Positions 10,313-22,273 of a stretch of 64,000 bases of DNA are shown here, in pieces. Location: contig JABRWF010000008.1 in the NCBI GenBank assembly GCA_018343915.1, positions 2,480,001-2,544,000 of the forward strand. The letters run 5' to 3'. How positions within the stretch are numbered: position 1 is the first letter of the stretch; each line of letters starts with the position of its first letter. Made by a program: the position numbers and the translations under genes. Source of the DNA: Agroathelia rolfsii (lineage: Eukaryota > Basidiomycota > Agaricomycetes > Amylocorticiales > Amylocorticiaceae). Below the pieces are notes generated by a model. The model had not been told where the DNA came from and did not search any database. It saw nothing but the letters and a program-made list of their open reading frames with translations.

Positions 10313-11225
10313 CTTAATGCCGATGATTGGGCGCTGCGAGGTCACTAGCAGAATTGCCAATGGATGGGCTTAATTGAACAAGTTGAAGTCTGGAGTTGAG
10401 TACCAGTGGCAAGAGAGAAACCGAGATCTCAATGGCGGCAAGAGCAGAGGAGTAATCGAAGAGGTGTATATTAGTCCCTAGGCGTAGTTCTTGTGTGTAC
10501 AAGGTCAAGAGTGTCTGACCCAGCTCAGGCTCCAGTGTCCATGCCAGGACTTGTGCGACGGCTGGCTCGAGAAGATATGTTTCCGAAATAGGATGGAAGC
10601 ATGTCGGAAGCATACTGTTGAGTTGTCTGGTTTATATAAGCTACACAGCGTTTGACAAGCTGGTTATTTTGGCAGTTTGCTGTCCTTTGGCTATGCACAT
10701 GTGTAGTAACTGGGCTATAATGTCCCATAGTAACTTCAGACCCCGATTTCTGCTGTACTTATGTAACTGATAACGCGTTAGCATTCATTCTTTGATTTTC
10801 GACTCTATCGAAAATTTCAGATACTGATAATATTCGCGCGACGAAGATCATCGGGTTGTTTGACAACAAAAGCATGTTCAAAATCAAGCAGCTTTCCAAA
10901 ATTCAGTTTTCTGGAAATAGGTAGCTTCAAAAATCGGGCATGTGCGCCTCTTACCTCCGGGTCTTTCGCAGTGTAAGTAATCGATTGTAATCACGTGATT
11001 TGAGCAGGCTAGGTCTTCCAAGCATGTGCAATGTTCTAAATTTGTATTTTCGTCAACTGTTGTGATGACATCATTCTGCAATTAAGAATCCACCGTGATT
11101 ATAACCATCTTGATCATGGTGGCCTACGATGCCGTCGGCGATGCCCATGAAGCTCGTGATAAAAGTACTCTCTTTCAAGTTGTTACCAACTTGCTCTCTC
11201 ATCTCAGGTTAAGAACGTTGCTAGT
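10313..11225. other. Intergenic region, no gene supported
   Basis: Upstream flank of DUF7918 copy C and of the lipase gene. An ATG at 11116 opens MVAYDAVGDAHEARDK, which could be a first exon of the lipase. No splice choice joins it cleanly, so it is left out. Confidence 0.45.
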
Positions 11226-13332
11226 ATGCGCAACGGCCACGCCAAGACATCTTGCTCGCTAGACGATCTCGACGAGACCCAGCAACATGTCCTCCAGCAG
11301 CATGCTAGGGACATCTCTGCCCAGTCTAGGCTTCCTCCTGATTTCTACAACCGCACTCGCATAAACATTGCACGCAAAAGGGCGCACAAACTACGAGCAC
11401 TCTTACATTTTTTAAGACATTCGGCGTCGAAGTACTCGTTTGCTATCCTTACATCGCCACAAACAGTTGCGGCTGATCCATTTGGCGCAAGCTTTGCACT
11501 TATCGTCCTTCCTATTATTCACTTCGCCCTACTGTTCATTGAAACCGTTTTTCTGGTTTCGGGCTGGTTCGGTGTGCAGAAGCTTGGTAACTGGTTCAGC
11601 GAAGAATTTGGCTCTGGTCTGAGCGCGGTGAATATGGTGAGATGGTCTCTCTGAGTACGAATTCAGCCGTAACTTACAGATGTTAGCTGGAGCCTACGAT
11701 ATTCGATAGTGAGACTGTCGAAGCTATTCTAAATTCAGCACGGAAGTCGCTGGTTAATCGTAAGTCATCAAAAGATCCTTCTCGCCTCTTCCAGAACTCA
11801 AACGGCTTTGTGCAGCCTTGGGCATTCCTATTTCCCAATCGACCCATACGGGAGACGATGAAGATACGATGAGGTGCGTCACGGTTACGCGAGCCAAAAC
11901 AGGAGAAATGATCTGATTATGGTGTCTCCTCTATAAACAGCACTCGTTATTTCAATCTCGATATTGCTAAGGCGTTCATAATCCTTTGCTCCTTGATATA
12001 TGAGAGGGATGACAAGTATGTCAAGGAAGCAGCAAAGATATCCAAACGGGAAGATATCAGTGAGGTTGAAAGACAGCGTCAAGTGTGAATAAAATCATTC
12101 CATTTTCTAATGTTATCGATGAATGTTTTTACCAATGATTAAACTTGTAGGGCAAACTTGATCGCGGAAGGTTCTCATCATATCATAACCCAAGCTGCAT
12201 CTTGGGGACTGAATTTCTCTTCAGTCACTGATTTTACCTGTGAGAATATATTCATTCTGCCTCGTTTTCCTGTTTGTAGACTCAAGTCTTTGGCTAGCGA
12301 TCGGTGGCCCCTTCTGTGGCTTATTCTGGCCAAAGGCGACATCCACACAGGCTAACAATCGTTGGATCGTGATCGCGTTCAAAGGAACCAGTCCAACTAA
12401 CTTCAGCGAGTTCCTTGTCGACGCCACCATCAACCATCATGATGGGCAGACATTCTTTGGGAAAGGCGCTGTTCATCAAGGCTTTTACACAAGCTTGGCA
12501 CCCGGTATGGAGAGTCAAGCAGATCCATATGGTAGTATCTTGCGAAGCCTGAAGCATGTTGCAAGGAGGATGAGGAATGGACAGGGAGAAAAAATCAATC
12601 TCTGGATTACTGTATGACCAGTCACATTCATATCAATATCTATCGGATCTCTCATGCTTGGTAACACTATAGGGCCACTCCCTCGGAAGTGCAATTGCAT
12701 CATTGCTATATGCCCGCCTGCTCTTTGCACCCGAGGATTTGGGAGAAGATCTGGTCTTGCGGCAAGGTAGGCAGTCCTTTTGAAAAGTTTGGCTGATATT
12801 GAATTGCGGACATCCAGGTTACGTGTATGGAACGCCCCGCGTAGTCGACGCGAACTTCATCTCCGCCTTTGATTTTGCTTCATCCACACCATTTGGAGAT
12901 ACATCTAAATCCCTCTGGCGTATTATAGATCGCTGGGATATTGTCACTCATGTACCACCCGGTCTTGCTGATTATGAAGAGAACAGAGCTGTGCTACCTA
13001 AGACTAGCTTACTCAACTGTTCGCTTGCTCATCTTTCCCTCTAAGTCTCAATTGCTAACATCATTGGATTTACAGACGGTCATTTTGGCACCGCAGGCAT
13101 TCGACTCACAGGAATTTCTCTACGTTATCCGTCTGGGCTTGAGATTTCCAAGGGTTCTTTGCGTGCAGGATCTTCCGTCTGTGTTGTCGAGAGCAAAAAG
13201 ATAGAGCCGATTCCGCCCCCTATGCGGAGACGTCCCAAGTTAGTAGAAGTATTTGGGTTGGGGATAGACTTCATTGCATTGCTTAGACTTGTGGTGTCGT
13301 GGGGTGGACCTGCTACTGATCATAGTGAGTAA
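11226..13332 (+). CDS. Class 3 lipase-like α/β hydrolase
   Basis: Lipase_3-type hydrolase built from about nine exons. The first long exon has a hydrophobic stretch (SFALIVLPIIHFALLFIETV), which suggests membrane association. The second begins LEPTIFDSETVEAIL after an acceptor at about 11687. The catalytic half contains IVIAFKGTSPTNFSEFL (oxyanion region), the nucleophile elbow GHSLGSAIASLLYAR, and YGTPRVVDANF. Asp is in RWDIVTHVPPG, and the last splice creates a likely catalytic His in NYGHFG. The substrate is unknown; fungal members act on acyl glycerols. The donor before the last exon (GTTCGC) is weak but is the one that keeps the frame. The start is uncertain: ATG at 11226 is used, and an upstream exon may exist. 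Confidence 0.7.
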
Positions 13333-13871
13333 TTATCTTTAGCAGCCTTTTCGAGTAAAAAGGCTAACATGGCCTTATATCTAGTTCCTTATAATTATTA
13401 TAAGAGGTTAAACCAAGTGAAGCCGGATTTAACTATCTGAATAAGTATAGGTTAAGCCACCAGGCTTGCTCCCCTCCAAGTACATAGTACATCGCTCCGC
13501 AAAAATAAATAAACAAATACGTATAAGTTAAGCGCTGGTGTTTGTCATGTGTGTATCCAATATCTAGATTGCATATAATAGTCGCGGATAGGCTTGTCAT
13601 AGTTTTCTTTGCGGTCATCAAAGAACACTATCTAGTATTATATGTTATATTGCTATCAACAATGCATGATGATTAGTAGTAACTATGCATCCTTAATATT
13701 CAGGAATATTACAGGTCAGCTATATCTACTTGATACAAACCGTAGTCAATATTCTTTTGATAAGAGGGATAAATAAACAAGTAACAGAACTAAGGAGCAT
13801 TTCATTTATGATAATCATAAATGTCCAGGGATAAAAACAACGCAGAGGACCGAGCCAAAGGGAGACAGAGC
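13333..13871. other. Intergenic spacer
   Basis: AT-rich 3' flanks of two convergent genes. No exon or repeat was recognised. Confidence 0.5.
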
Positions 13872-14186
13872 TCATATATCTTGTGAGATGGATTGGTGAA
13901 CACCTCCTCTCCAGAGTTCTGTAGACAACATTGGCATTAGACAAGCATAAAACCAAACAAGAGACTGACCACCGTCGGGCTCTCGCTCTTGCAATCCCCT
14001 AGATATGGACGAATGGACATGATCTTTCCAGATCTTTCCACTATTAGGATTCAAGTATCCGCCATCCCCAGGCCCATAGCGAACGCTACTAGCACTAGTA
14101 ATGGGCTGGATGGAGCCGAGTGGAAAAGAATGGGCGGCTAGCGCAAAGTAAGTAACAACGATAGAGAGAGCTTTAATGTATGGCAT
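13872..14186 (-). CDS. Small secreted protein 1
   Basis: Short protein of up to about 104 residues. The start MPYIKALSIVVTYFALAAHS is a clear signal peptide, probably cut after AHS or SFP. The mature part reads LGSIQPITSAS, then WKDHVHSSISRGLQEREPDGG. A 51-bp GT-AG intron (GGTG/GTCAGT to CTACAG/AAC) is likely after DGG. It is a multiple of three without stops, so spliced and unspliced forms both stay in frame. The protein ends HQSISQDI. No cysteines remain in the spliced mature part. The promoter (CCTAGGGAGTAGGTC then TATATA) is shared with the duplicate at 16.3 kb. Family not recognised; a secreted signal or effector-like peptide is possible. Confidence 0.6.
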   Translation of the reverse strand: MPYIKALSIVVTYFALAAHSFPLGSIQPITSASSVRYGPGDGGYLNPNSGKIWKDHVHSSISRGLQEREPDGGQSLVWFYACLMPMLSTELWRGGVHQSISQDI

Positions 14187-16115
14187 GGTTATAGTACAAA
14201 TGAATGGGGTGGTTGTTTCTTGTCGTATAATACCCATTATTTGGGCCTAGGGAGTAGGTCAATATATACTAATTACACCCAAGGAAATGCAGTGTATGTA
14301 CAGATACGTCCATCCATGCTCCCGAGACAAGCCAGACAAAGCATCATTTATAAGGGCAGCAACCATCAACGGCAGAGAGTTAGTGGTGTTATGTGAGTGA
14401 TATACGTCAAAGCAAATACACAGGTCTCATCTTTTTTGATGCTAGTCGAGTTCGAAATATATTGATTTCATGTTATCCCAGATGATCGAGGCTGGTGCGC
14501 GTGTCTGTAAAATCATATTTCCCCAAACAGATTCGATTTCAACTTAAAACCAGCAAAAAAGCAGACATTGTGAAGTTAGGAAGGATAGAATTCAATCACA
14601 ATTCATGCACAAACTGAGTTATCTTGTGTCGACAGTATACATTTAACCTGTCAGACAAAGTCAAGTCACTGTCAACATTATGGTTTCAGGATACAATGAA
14701 ATGGAGATAGTAATGATGGGTAAACTCTGTTGATATTTGAATCCATATATTTGAGACACCTTGGCAAGCGTCGTCGATCCGCTTTTATCTGAGTTCCGTA
14801 CTCCGTACTCTGTTTTCTTCGTGAAAATTTTATTGTCGCTTTACTATAAAAATATGTAGGTTTTACTCGTTGTACGCTATGCGTTTGTACACCTGCCACG
14901 CAGTCAATACAGCGTGTCATCCGAATTAGGCTGCGTGCGCATCGAATTTTAACAAACTCTGGATTGATTGATCCGAAACACCCAAGTTATACTAGTTATA
15001 TACCCAAGGCTTTTAATGGGCAGTGCCGTGCCGCAGCTCAGTGAGAATTAAGAGCTCTAGATAGGTGAGATTGAAAGTGATAAAAATCATATCAGATTCC
15101 TGACGTGATATCATGCTGCTGCTTCTGGGGCTCATACTGCTAACGGATCGGACTGAGGCGAATTGACTCAATTGAACTTGGGATCCACTCAATTCAGTCG
15201 ATCCGACCCAATCCAATTCGTTAGGAGCCCTAATCGTGCATCTTGAAGTCTTCTATGCCAAACACTGCCAGTGGGAGCACTGGTGTGCAGTGTGATTTGA
15301 TAGTCATAATCAGGAAATAAGAGAATGTTTATATCTATGCTTAGAGACTAGGGTTGAATTGATGGGAGCTTATCCGGGCCGACTCGGGGGCCTTTGATTG
15401 GAGTTAATTGAAGGGTTTAAGTCAGGATACCAAAGCCCGTTACACAGCCTGAGCAGGTCGAAATTAATCGAAGTTCTTGGGTAAATAACACGGACCCGTG
15501 CTTTGTACAGCCAATTAAAAGGAGTCGGAGAGGTGGACCTTTTCAATCAACAGTAATCAAGTTAAAGGTGTACTCTGGCGAAGAGATGATTTTTGCCAGT
15601 GCATACAAATGTAAATGATGTGGTTTAAGGAACCCACACTTTTCATGAAAAGAAGATAAAATTCCGGGTCCCGTGGTTACTAAACATTACTAGTCCCATG
15701 GAGCAGCTGTATGAGCGAGAGCTTCTTGGCTATGCTCCTTGATCGAGCATGCAAAATTGGTTATAATTATTTCATGCACTATACGTTTAGTACAAATAAC
15801 ATTTGATTTATACTAAATACACGATAGATAAAAGCGAGCAATCAAATGAATAAGAATAACTAACAAAAAAAAAGCTACAAGGAATTGTACAGGTAAACTC
15901 GAAGTAGATTATGAGCCGTTCGTACCACAAATACACTAGCAGGACATGAGGACAAGGACGAAGATCAAGGACCAGATGGAGACAAGAACGATATATTTCA
16001 TGAGATGTGTTGGTGAACAATATCCTGACAGATCTCTGTACAGATTGAATTGAGAATTTGAGAACGTTGCCATTCGGTGAACGTAAGATGAGACAGGCTG
16101 ACCACTGTTAGGCTC
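14187..16115. other. Intergenic region with an imperfect hairpin
   Basis: About 1.8 kb without a convincing gene, apart from the relic end of the second secreted-protein copy near 15998-16115. CGGATCGGACTGA at 15144 and TCAGTCGATCCG at 15194 can pair around a 37-base loop. Short GATCCGA and CAATTGA words recur nearby. Confidence 0.5.
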
Positions 16116-16301
16116 TCATTCTTTTAGCTCCCTAGATATGCTCGAATAAACATGATCTTTCCATAGATTGTTTTCGATCAAATTTCCTTCTTGCACTTCA
16201 TGAGCTGTGCTAGTGATAGGTAGGATGGGACCGGCAGGGAGTGAATTGGCTACTAGCCCAAACCAAGTAGAGAGGATTAGAAGGATTTTAACGTGCGGCA
16301 T
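15998..16301 (-). pseudogene. Small secreted protein 2, prematurely stopped duplicate
   Basis: Paralogue of the gene at 13872-14186. It starts MPHVKILLILSTWFGLVANS (signal peptide), then PILPITSTAH, and LWKDHVYSSISRELKE. At the position where copy 1 has CGA (Arg) in QEREPDGG, this copy has TGA, so translation stops at 16116. Beyond it the frame still reads EPNSG. The intron donor GTCAGC and a second exon ending HQHIS with a TGA at 15998 remain recognisable. It is therefore either a recent pseudogene or a shortened functional peptide of 61 residues. The promoter block with TATATA is also conserved. Confidence 0.6.
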
Positions 16302-17345
16302 GTTGATGATAGATAGATGGGCTGTGGTGATTCTTGGTTGTCTTATAGCAGGTTGCCCACTCCCAGGACCTAGAGAGTAGGTCATTATATACCAGTCGGA
16401 CCCGAAGAAATGCTATATATAATTATATACAGATAAGTCCAGCTAGGTTCTTTAGGCAAAGTAAATGGGACATAATTTACGACCACAGCTACCATCAATT
16501 ACAAGGGGATGTTACCATATTGCATCAGAGAAAACAAATTGGTGGGTGTGAACTCGATTAGATTGTCCTCGAGAACAGGATAGAGAGCAAATGAGACATA
16601 ACGGATCTTGGGAGAGTATGATTTATGAACAAACCGAGTACCCTACAGTCGACGATATAAAGGAATGAAGGTTATGGTGAAGCCAAATTACGATCGATAC
16701 TATGACTTTGGAAAATCATGAAGTGATACAATGCCGACGACAATGATGTCCATGTTCTGAGTTGATTTCTCCGAAACATTCAATCCAGAGTTATAAATAA
16801 TCCAAAGTTTCTGATAGCCAATGTTGTATAAGGGACAACAATGAAGAACCCTGGACAGGTGACATGACGGATGCTTCAATCATGCCAAATTCCCGACCCT
16901 ATATGTTACAAGTATTTGATGCTAAACTGGCCTAGACAGCAGTGCGATCCGACGTCATGCTCAGACATAAGACGAAAGTCGAGGTCTTGAGGGGTCTGGA
17001 ACTGAATGAACGGGTGTTTATCACGGCGTTCGAGCGGAGGATCCAAGTCAAGTAATGCTGAAGGTCAGCCTGAGTTACACATCCGATTTCAAGTGAGCGT
17101 AGTGAACGGTCGGAGTCTGCCTACGGGAGACTAAAATATACTGCAGGCCAAATTCTAGGGGAGCTTTTCCAAGTGAAGCAATAGTCATTGTTATGACACC
17201 TTCAAACCAGATGAGTTATTATATTTGTCTTTGTCTGCGAAGATTAATTGTAAGATAATATACAAAAAAAAACGAGGTTGACTGCGGTATGGATCAACTC
17301 TATATTCTATGCTTGATAGTAGCGTTTGGTTCTATTGTGAATGCG
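16302..17345. other. Intergenic region with dispersed-repeat copy
   Basis: No gene was seen. The GAGTCT repeat copy lies at 17090-17132. The remainder is AT-rich flank of the hydrolase gene. Confidence 0.5.
17090..17132 (+). repeat. Dispersed GAGTCT repeat, copy 2
   Basis: CAAGTGAGCGTAGTGAACGG is followed by TCGGAGTCTGCCTACGGGAG and ACT. It is the best match to 8118-8159, with the AGTCT/AGACT pairing kept. Confidence 0.55.
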
Positions 17346-18708
17346 TTAAGCATCGTTGATAAAGTCGACCACAAGTTTCTTGAATTCATGCGGCCTGAGG
17401 ACGTCATTTTAGCGAGCTCGGTTACATAAAAATAAAAATAAAAACTCACTTTTCGGCGTGCACTGCAACATAAATATATCAATCACAACCTCCCCAAAGC
17501 TTCAAGTACAGTTATGACTCACCCCAGTGAGAAGCATCTAGTTCTTCTAGTCGCGAATCGGGGAACAACGCCTTGGCCGTTGGTATGTTGTGTCGATTAA
17601 TGTACTTGGATTTTGTCCCTTTAATGAAGAGGGTCCGTCCATGCCATGCTGTTTCGTCAGGAGCATAAGGAAAGCCCCCGATGTCGGAGATAGCTTCGTC
17701 TAGAATGTCTATGGGTATTTTAAAATTTACTGGTTCACCAGATGACGGTATGTTAAGGTTAGTCAATAAGAATGCCCGGACACCCGAATCCTGGAGGCAG
17801 GGTTGAGACGGAAGCCATGACAATGAGGAATTGTTTTAGATTTGCCAACCTTTTCATACTCTGACAAGATATCCTGTGCCTCCTTACGGGTTTTGACGTT
17901 CCCGTGCTGTATTTTCTTCATGGCTTCAGTGTAGGAGCGAAATTCGGGAGAGAGGGCGCCACGAGAGGGTGCGATGTCAGCAACGATGAGATTTGAGAGT
18001 ACACCATCCGGCAATTCGGGTGAGAGAGCAACGGACATGGCAACTTTACCACCCCTAACTGCATGGTGAGACTTGTACGAATACTTTTGGTGATAAACGT
18101 ACATGGAATGCCCCAGTAGCGAAACATCCTTCAGATCATGTTTCTGAAGGAAATGCAAGATATCTGACGCCATGGCTTCATACTTTGGGCCCATTAGTAA
18201 AGTTGACTTGTGCGTAGATGAAATACATACCGTCATGGGCCTAACATGAGGAGATGATCCAGAGTTACGGAGATCCTTAGGGAGCAGTAAGTTGGTGCAA
18301 ACAAGTTGTGAGGTAAAGAGTATCACATACAAGGGAGTATACGGCTCTGTTCAAGTCTTTATGGAAAGCCTTGGACAAGGAGAGCCAGTTGCGTTTCGAC
18401 CCACTGATGCACAAGTTAGAAAAAGACCATTGCACCTGCCGCCAACTCTAGTACTCACAAAAGGCCATGCATTATAACAAGTGGGCGTGTTTTTGCATCC
18501 CCATCATGCGGTGCTAGGACGTCGTATTCGAGTTCTACTGGTTGGGGCAACGATGACGCAAATGATCCTGAAGCAAATTGCGACGGCCAAAATTAGAGAC
18601 AAGAAAAAAAGGCTATCTAGCTTAGATGCAAATACTTCTACAGAGGCGAGAGTAGGGGAAGCCAGTAGTCCTCTTTGGAATGAGATATTTTGTGCTTTGT
18701 GATATCAT
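17346..18708 (-). CDS. ABHD11-like mitochondrial α/β hydrolase
   Basis: α/β hydrolase of the ABHD11/YBR177-type family in about nine exons. The start MISQSTKYLIPKRTTGFPYS, joined to RSFASSLPQPVELEYDVLAP, looks like a mitochondrial presequence. Then come VIMHGLFGSKRNW (oxyanion HG), LDLRNSGSSPH, the elbow GHSMGGKVAM created by splicing (donor GTACGT at about 18105), DIAPSRGALSPEF, and LFIKGTKSKYI. The end is LDASHWVHAEKPHEFKKLVV with the catalytic His. Members hydrolyse esters or thioesters in mitochondria; the yeast relatives include an ethanol acetyltransferase. All introns are GT-AG with consistent phases. It is divergent from TSC13, with starts 243 bp apart. Confidence 0.85.
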
Positions 18709-18951
18709 GGTGAATGCTGCTCTTCAAGCCGACCGTGACGTACCAGTACGAGACAAAACTAGTCGCTTACTTGAAAGCCGGCCCGGGCTCATGATTATAC
18801 CGAATCCCGAACGGAACGGAGTGGGCTTACGACTTAACCGGAATCAGGCTTACCTTCTCACCAACATAGTCCAAGTTTCCCACAAGCACAGGGTATTAGA
18901 ACGTGCGGTCTGCTTGTCGACTAGCCCCTACAATCTTCTCTATCTTCCTAA
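18709..18951. promoter_or_regulatory. Shared divergent promoter region
   Basis: 243 bp between two divergent start codons (mitochondrial hydrolase and TSC13). No clear TATA box was seen. Any co-regulation is inferred from layout only. Confidence 0.4.
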
Positions 18952-20276
18952 ATGGTCTCTGTAACTGTCGTCTCTGCAAGCCAAAAGCCCTCGAAGCGGT
19001 TCCCCGCGACCGTGGACGTTCCCGGTTCTTTGTCCACGGTAACTGTTGGCGATCTGAAGAAGGCCATTGCAGCAAAATTTCCCAGTGTAAGGGCTTGTTG
19101 TGCCAAGGAATATATCAGAAATTAACTGCCTGCCCACCAGTTGTATGTTGATAGACAAAAGCTGTCCCTAAAAGGCCAGAAGAATGCTCTGCAAGACGAA
19201 GCAACTCTTACGGATGCTGGCGTTGTTGATGGTGGCGAAGTTGTGCTCAAGGATTTAGGCCCACAGATCAGCTGGCGTACCGTGTTTTTAATAGAATATG
19301 TAAGTGTAGTATACCTTAAACGCAGCTGAATTTCGTCTGATGTATGTGTTTCAATAGGCGGGACCACTGGTCATTCATCCTCTAATTTACCACTTCCCAA
19401 AGATATTCTATGGTGGCCCAGTTCACCACAGCTTACTTCAGAGGTATGGAGAGTCAACTATTGCTTTGCTTCAGCTCAGTCGAGCCTGCACCTAGGTACA
19501 TATACGCATTTGTTATGCTTCATTTCTTGAAGAGAGAGCTGGAAACACTCTTGTACGTATCTCACCATCAATTTTAAATGAACCGGATGATTTTACCCTC
19601 CATAGCGTACATCGTTTCTCGCATTCCACCATGCCCTTCCGAAACGTTTTCAAGAAGTTCGTTTCTCACTGCTCAGAATATTATCCCCTAAGTTAACCCT
19701 TTTTCCAGCTCTGGACATTACCACATTCTGAGCGGTATATTCCTCGCTTGGGCCATCTACAGGCCTGCACTATCTGCAACTGCGCCCTACGTTGTCAACA
19801 CCATCCGCGAGAACCCTCTCTTCCTCTGGACCGGAACTGCCGTCTGGCTGGTGAGCGCGCTCCTCTTTTGTTGCTTATATAGCTGACTGCCGTTTTTTTC
19901 CTCAGTTCGCTGAGCTCTCAAACCTGATCGTTCACATCAAGCTTCGAAACCTGCGCCCGGCTGGCACTCGCACGCGCGCAATTCCTTACGGGTATGGCTT
20001 TTCCTTGGTTTCTTGTCCCAACTATTTCTTCGAAGCCCTCGCTTGGCTTGTGGTTGCTGTCTTGTCAAACAGCTGGGCCGGTACGTTCAATTTCCACTCT
20101 TCCTAATCTTTAACGTTACATTTATCATGTCCCCTCCATTATCAGCCTGGCTTTTCTTGGTCGTGTCGACTGGTCAAATGGCTCTCTGGGCGGTCAAAAA
20201 GCATAAGAATTACAAGAAAGAATTTGGCAAGGAGTACCCTAGGAACAGGAAGGCGATGGTTCCTTTCATTTACTAA
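18952..20276 (+). CDS. TSC13: Very-long-chain enoyl-CoA reductase
   Basis: Trans-2-enoyl-CoA reductase of the ER fatty-acid elongation cycle, which makes very-long-chain acyl chains for sphingolipids. The N-terminus MVSVTVVSASQKPSKRF plus LSLKGQKNALQDEATL is the ubiquitin-like domain of this family. Then come GPLVIHPLIYHFP, KRELETL, VHRFSHSTMPFRNVFKNSGH, LRNLRPAGTRTRAIPYGYGF, and SCPNYFFEALAW. The end is KHKNYKKEFGKEYPRNRKAM with FIY at the C-terminus. This is the steroid 5-α-reductase fold with several membrane segments. Seven or more short introns interrupt it. Start chosen at the ATG opening the ubiquitin-like domain. Confidence 0.92.
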
Positions 20277-20429
20277 GTTCTAATAGAATGCAGGCGTCTT
20301 TCCAGTGCTTTCCGAGAAAAAAATGACTGCTTTAATCTCATATAATTGTTTGTACCACATCCTGCTTGCATATATAACCTTTGTCACGCTATAATAATAG
20401 CACATATTCTACTCCCGATACAACATCAT

Positions 20430-21590
20430 TTATTGGGTAGCAGCTGCGACTTCCTGCATAAACTTCTCCACATCCACTCCGTCTTTGTTCGTCGAATGAC
20501 TAACCGCTTTCCACCTTTCCGCATCTTGCAGCGTCCTCTTTGCCGCAGCGGTGACCAACGCAAGCGAATCACTACCCAACTGCAGCCTCAGGGGCAAGTT
20601 CTCCCTACTCTCCTTCGAAACCTCCCAAATTGCCTTGGCGGCGCGCTCCGGCACGCCCATGAATGATGCTGTCTTGTGGATCTTCTCTATCTTCGATGTG
20701 GGAGTATCAGGAGCAGTGTACGCCTCGTGACGTGATAATTCAACCATTGAGGAGCTCTTCCAGTTCGTCTCAAACCCTCCAGGCTCAATGATGAGGCCGC
20801 GAATGTTCCATTCGGGAAGGACTTCCTTTGTCCAAGACTGGGTGAATCCTTCAAGTGCTGTTGGTGTATTGGTATGGTTTATTATCAGCTTCTTTGTTCA
20901 CGCAGGTGATCCTTAAGATTGCATACCAAACTTGCTGGAAGCATAGAAGGCGAGACCTTGCGGTGCGCTATAGCCTCCACAACTACTGATGTTAATTAAA
21001 AGTCCACCTTCACCCTTGGGGTTAACATCTCGGAAAATTCTTGTCGCCTATTGTCATTGTCAGCACCATTAGCGCAAGATTAGAATTAGAAATTTATCCT
21101 GGTAAAACACAGGAGAGAAAAAATAGACTTCATAAATTACCAACCTCTTTCGTAATATTCATAGGCCCCCAAAACTGTACCTCAAATACCTTGCGCGCCT
21201 CCTCATCCGGCGTCCCCTCAATCTCACAAAACAGACCATAGCCCGCGTTGTTCACCACGACGTCGACCCGACCGAACTGCTTCACTGCGCGAGCAAATGC
21301 GGATTCGATCTGCGCCGGCTGTGAGACGTCCAGGGGAAGGACGAGAAGGTTCGTTTCCGGGTAGGTGTTTTGTAGGGAAGCTAGGGCGGAGACGTTCCGC
21401 AAAGTGGCGACGACTTTGTCGCCGGCTGCGAGGGTGTACTCTGCTAGAGCACGGCCTAAACCGGAGGAGCAGCCTGTGACTATGAAGTTGTTATTTATTT
21501 GATTTAATATTAATCCTTGCTATAATAAAAAAAGATAGAAAGACACTGACTGAACCAGACACGAGGGATATTAGCGCTAGTAACAACCAT
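20430..21590 (-). CDS. Short-chain dehydrogenase/reductase
   Basis: Classical SDR with an NAD(P)-dependent Rossmann fold. The first exon gives MVVTSANIPRVWF, spliced into ITGCSSGLGRALAEYTLAAG, which is the cofactor-binding TGxxxGxG. Next are PLDVSQPAQIESAF, VVNNAGYGLF (NNAG), and ISSCGGYSAPQGLAFYASSK with catalytic Ser, Tyr and Lys (YxxxK). The end is RGLIIEPGGFETNW and a C-terminal region ending VAAATQ. Substrate is unknown; the glycine motif TGCSSGLG is typical of a large fungal subfamily. Four exons, GT-AG. It is convergent with TSC13, the stops being 153 bp apart. Confidence 0.88.
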
Positions 21591-22273
21591 CTTGGAGATT
21601 GTTTATTCAAGCTGTTTGGAATCCGAAAGGAGAGACTGGGGAGTATGACTTTTCACACCTGAAAGTCGGTGATGCCTTTTATACTTTTCGAAATCCAAAT
21701 GGACAGAGCCCTACTATGGGTGGTGTGGCATCGCAGAGCCTGATTGACGACAATCCCCGATAGGGTTCTAGCTTGCGGGGATTCTGGAGTATGTGGGTCA
21801 CCGAGCGTAGCTACGACGTCACTCCAGTATTCTAGTAGATCATGTACAGTTACATGGAGGAGCAATTCCCTATCGGGAATTGGCTAGCTACACGTGCAGC
21901 ATGTTCCTTGTTACAACGGGCAATGTGGGTCGCACGATCTCAGTCTGGCATGATCAACAATATCAACATCGGATAATAATCAACCAATCAAAGTGACGAT
22001 GATAAAAGGAGAAAACTCAAGATGAAGAATACCAAAGCGAGGTCCTACGATATTGCTACGTATTTGGATAACGAGTAGTACGTGCGTACGTTACGGAATG
22101 CTATAGGCCAAAAACACTTCCCCCGCTCTAGAATTCCCAACTAAGCCCCAGCCACTGACGACGTTTGCCACGGCTGTTTTCACAATCCAGCCAGCCAGGA
22201 TGACGAGGGTCGTAAAGAACGGATGGCAGTCGAGAACCACTAAAAAGTGGATTTTGGAGGGAAAAAAAAAAAC
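21591..22273. other. Intergenic spacer
   Basis: Upstream of the SDR gene and downstream of ARV1. No exon was recognised. TCCCTATCGGGA-type inverted bases occur near 21868-21879. Confidence 0.5.

Noticed and set aside
10314..10613. 99-codon minus-strand frame upstream of DUF7918 copy C
   Set aside because: It overlaps the start of copy C in another frame and shows no family features.
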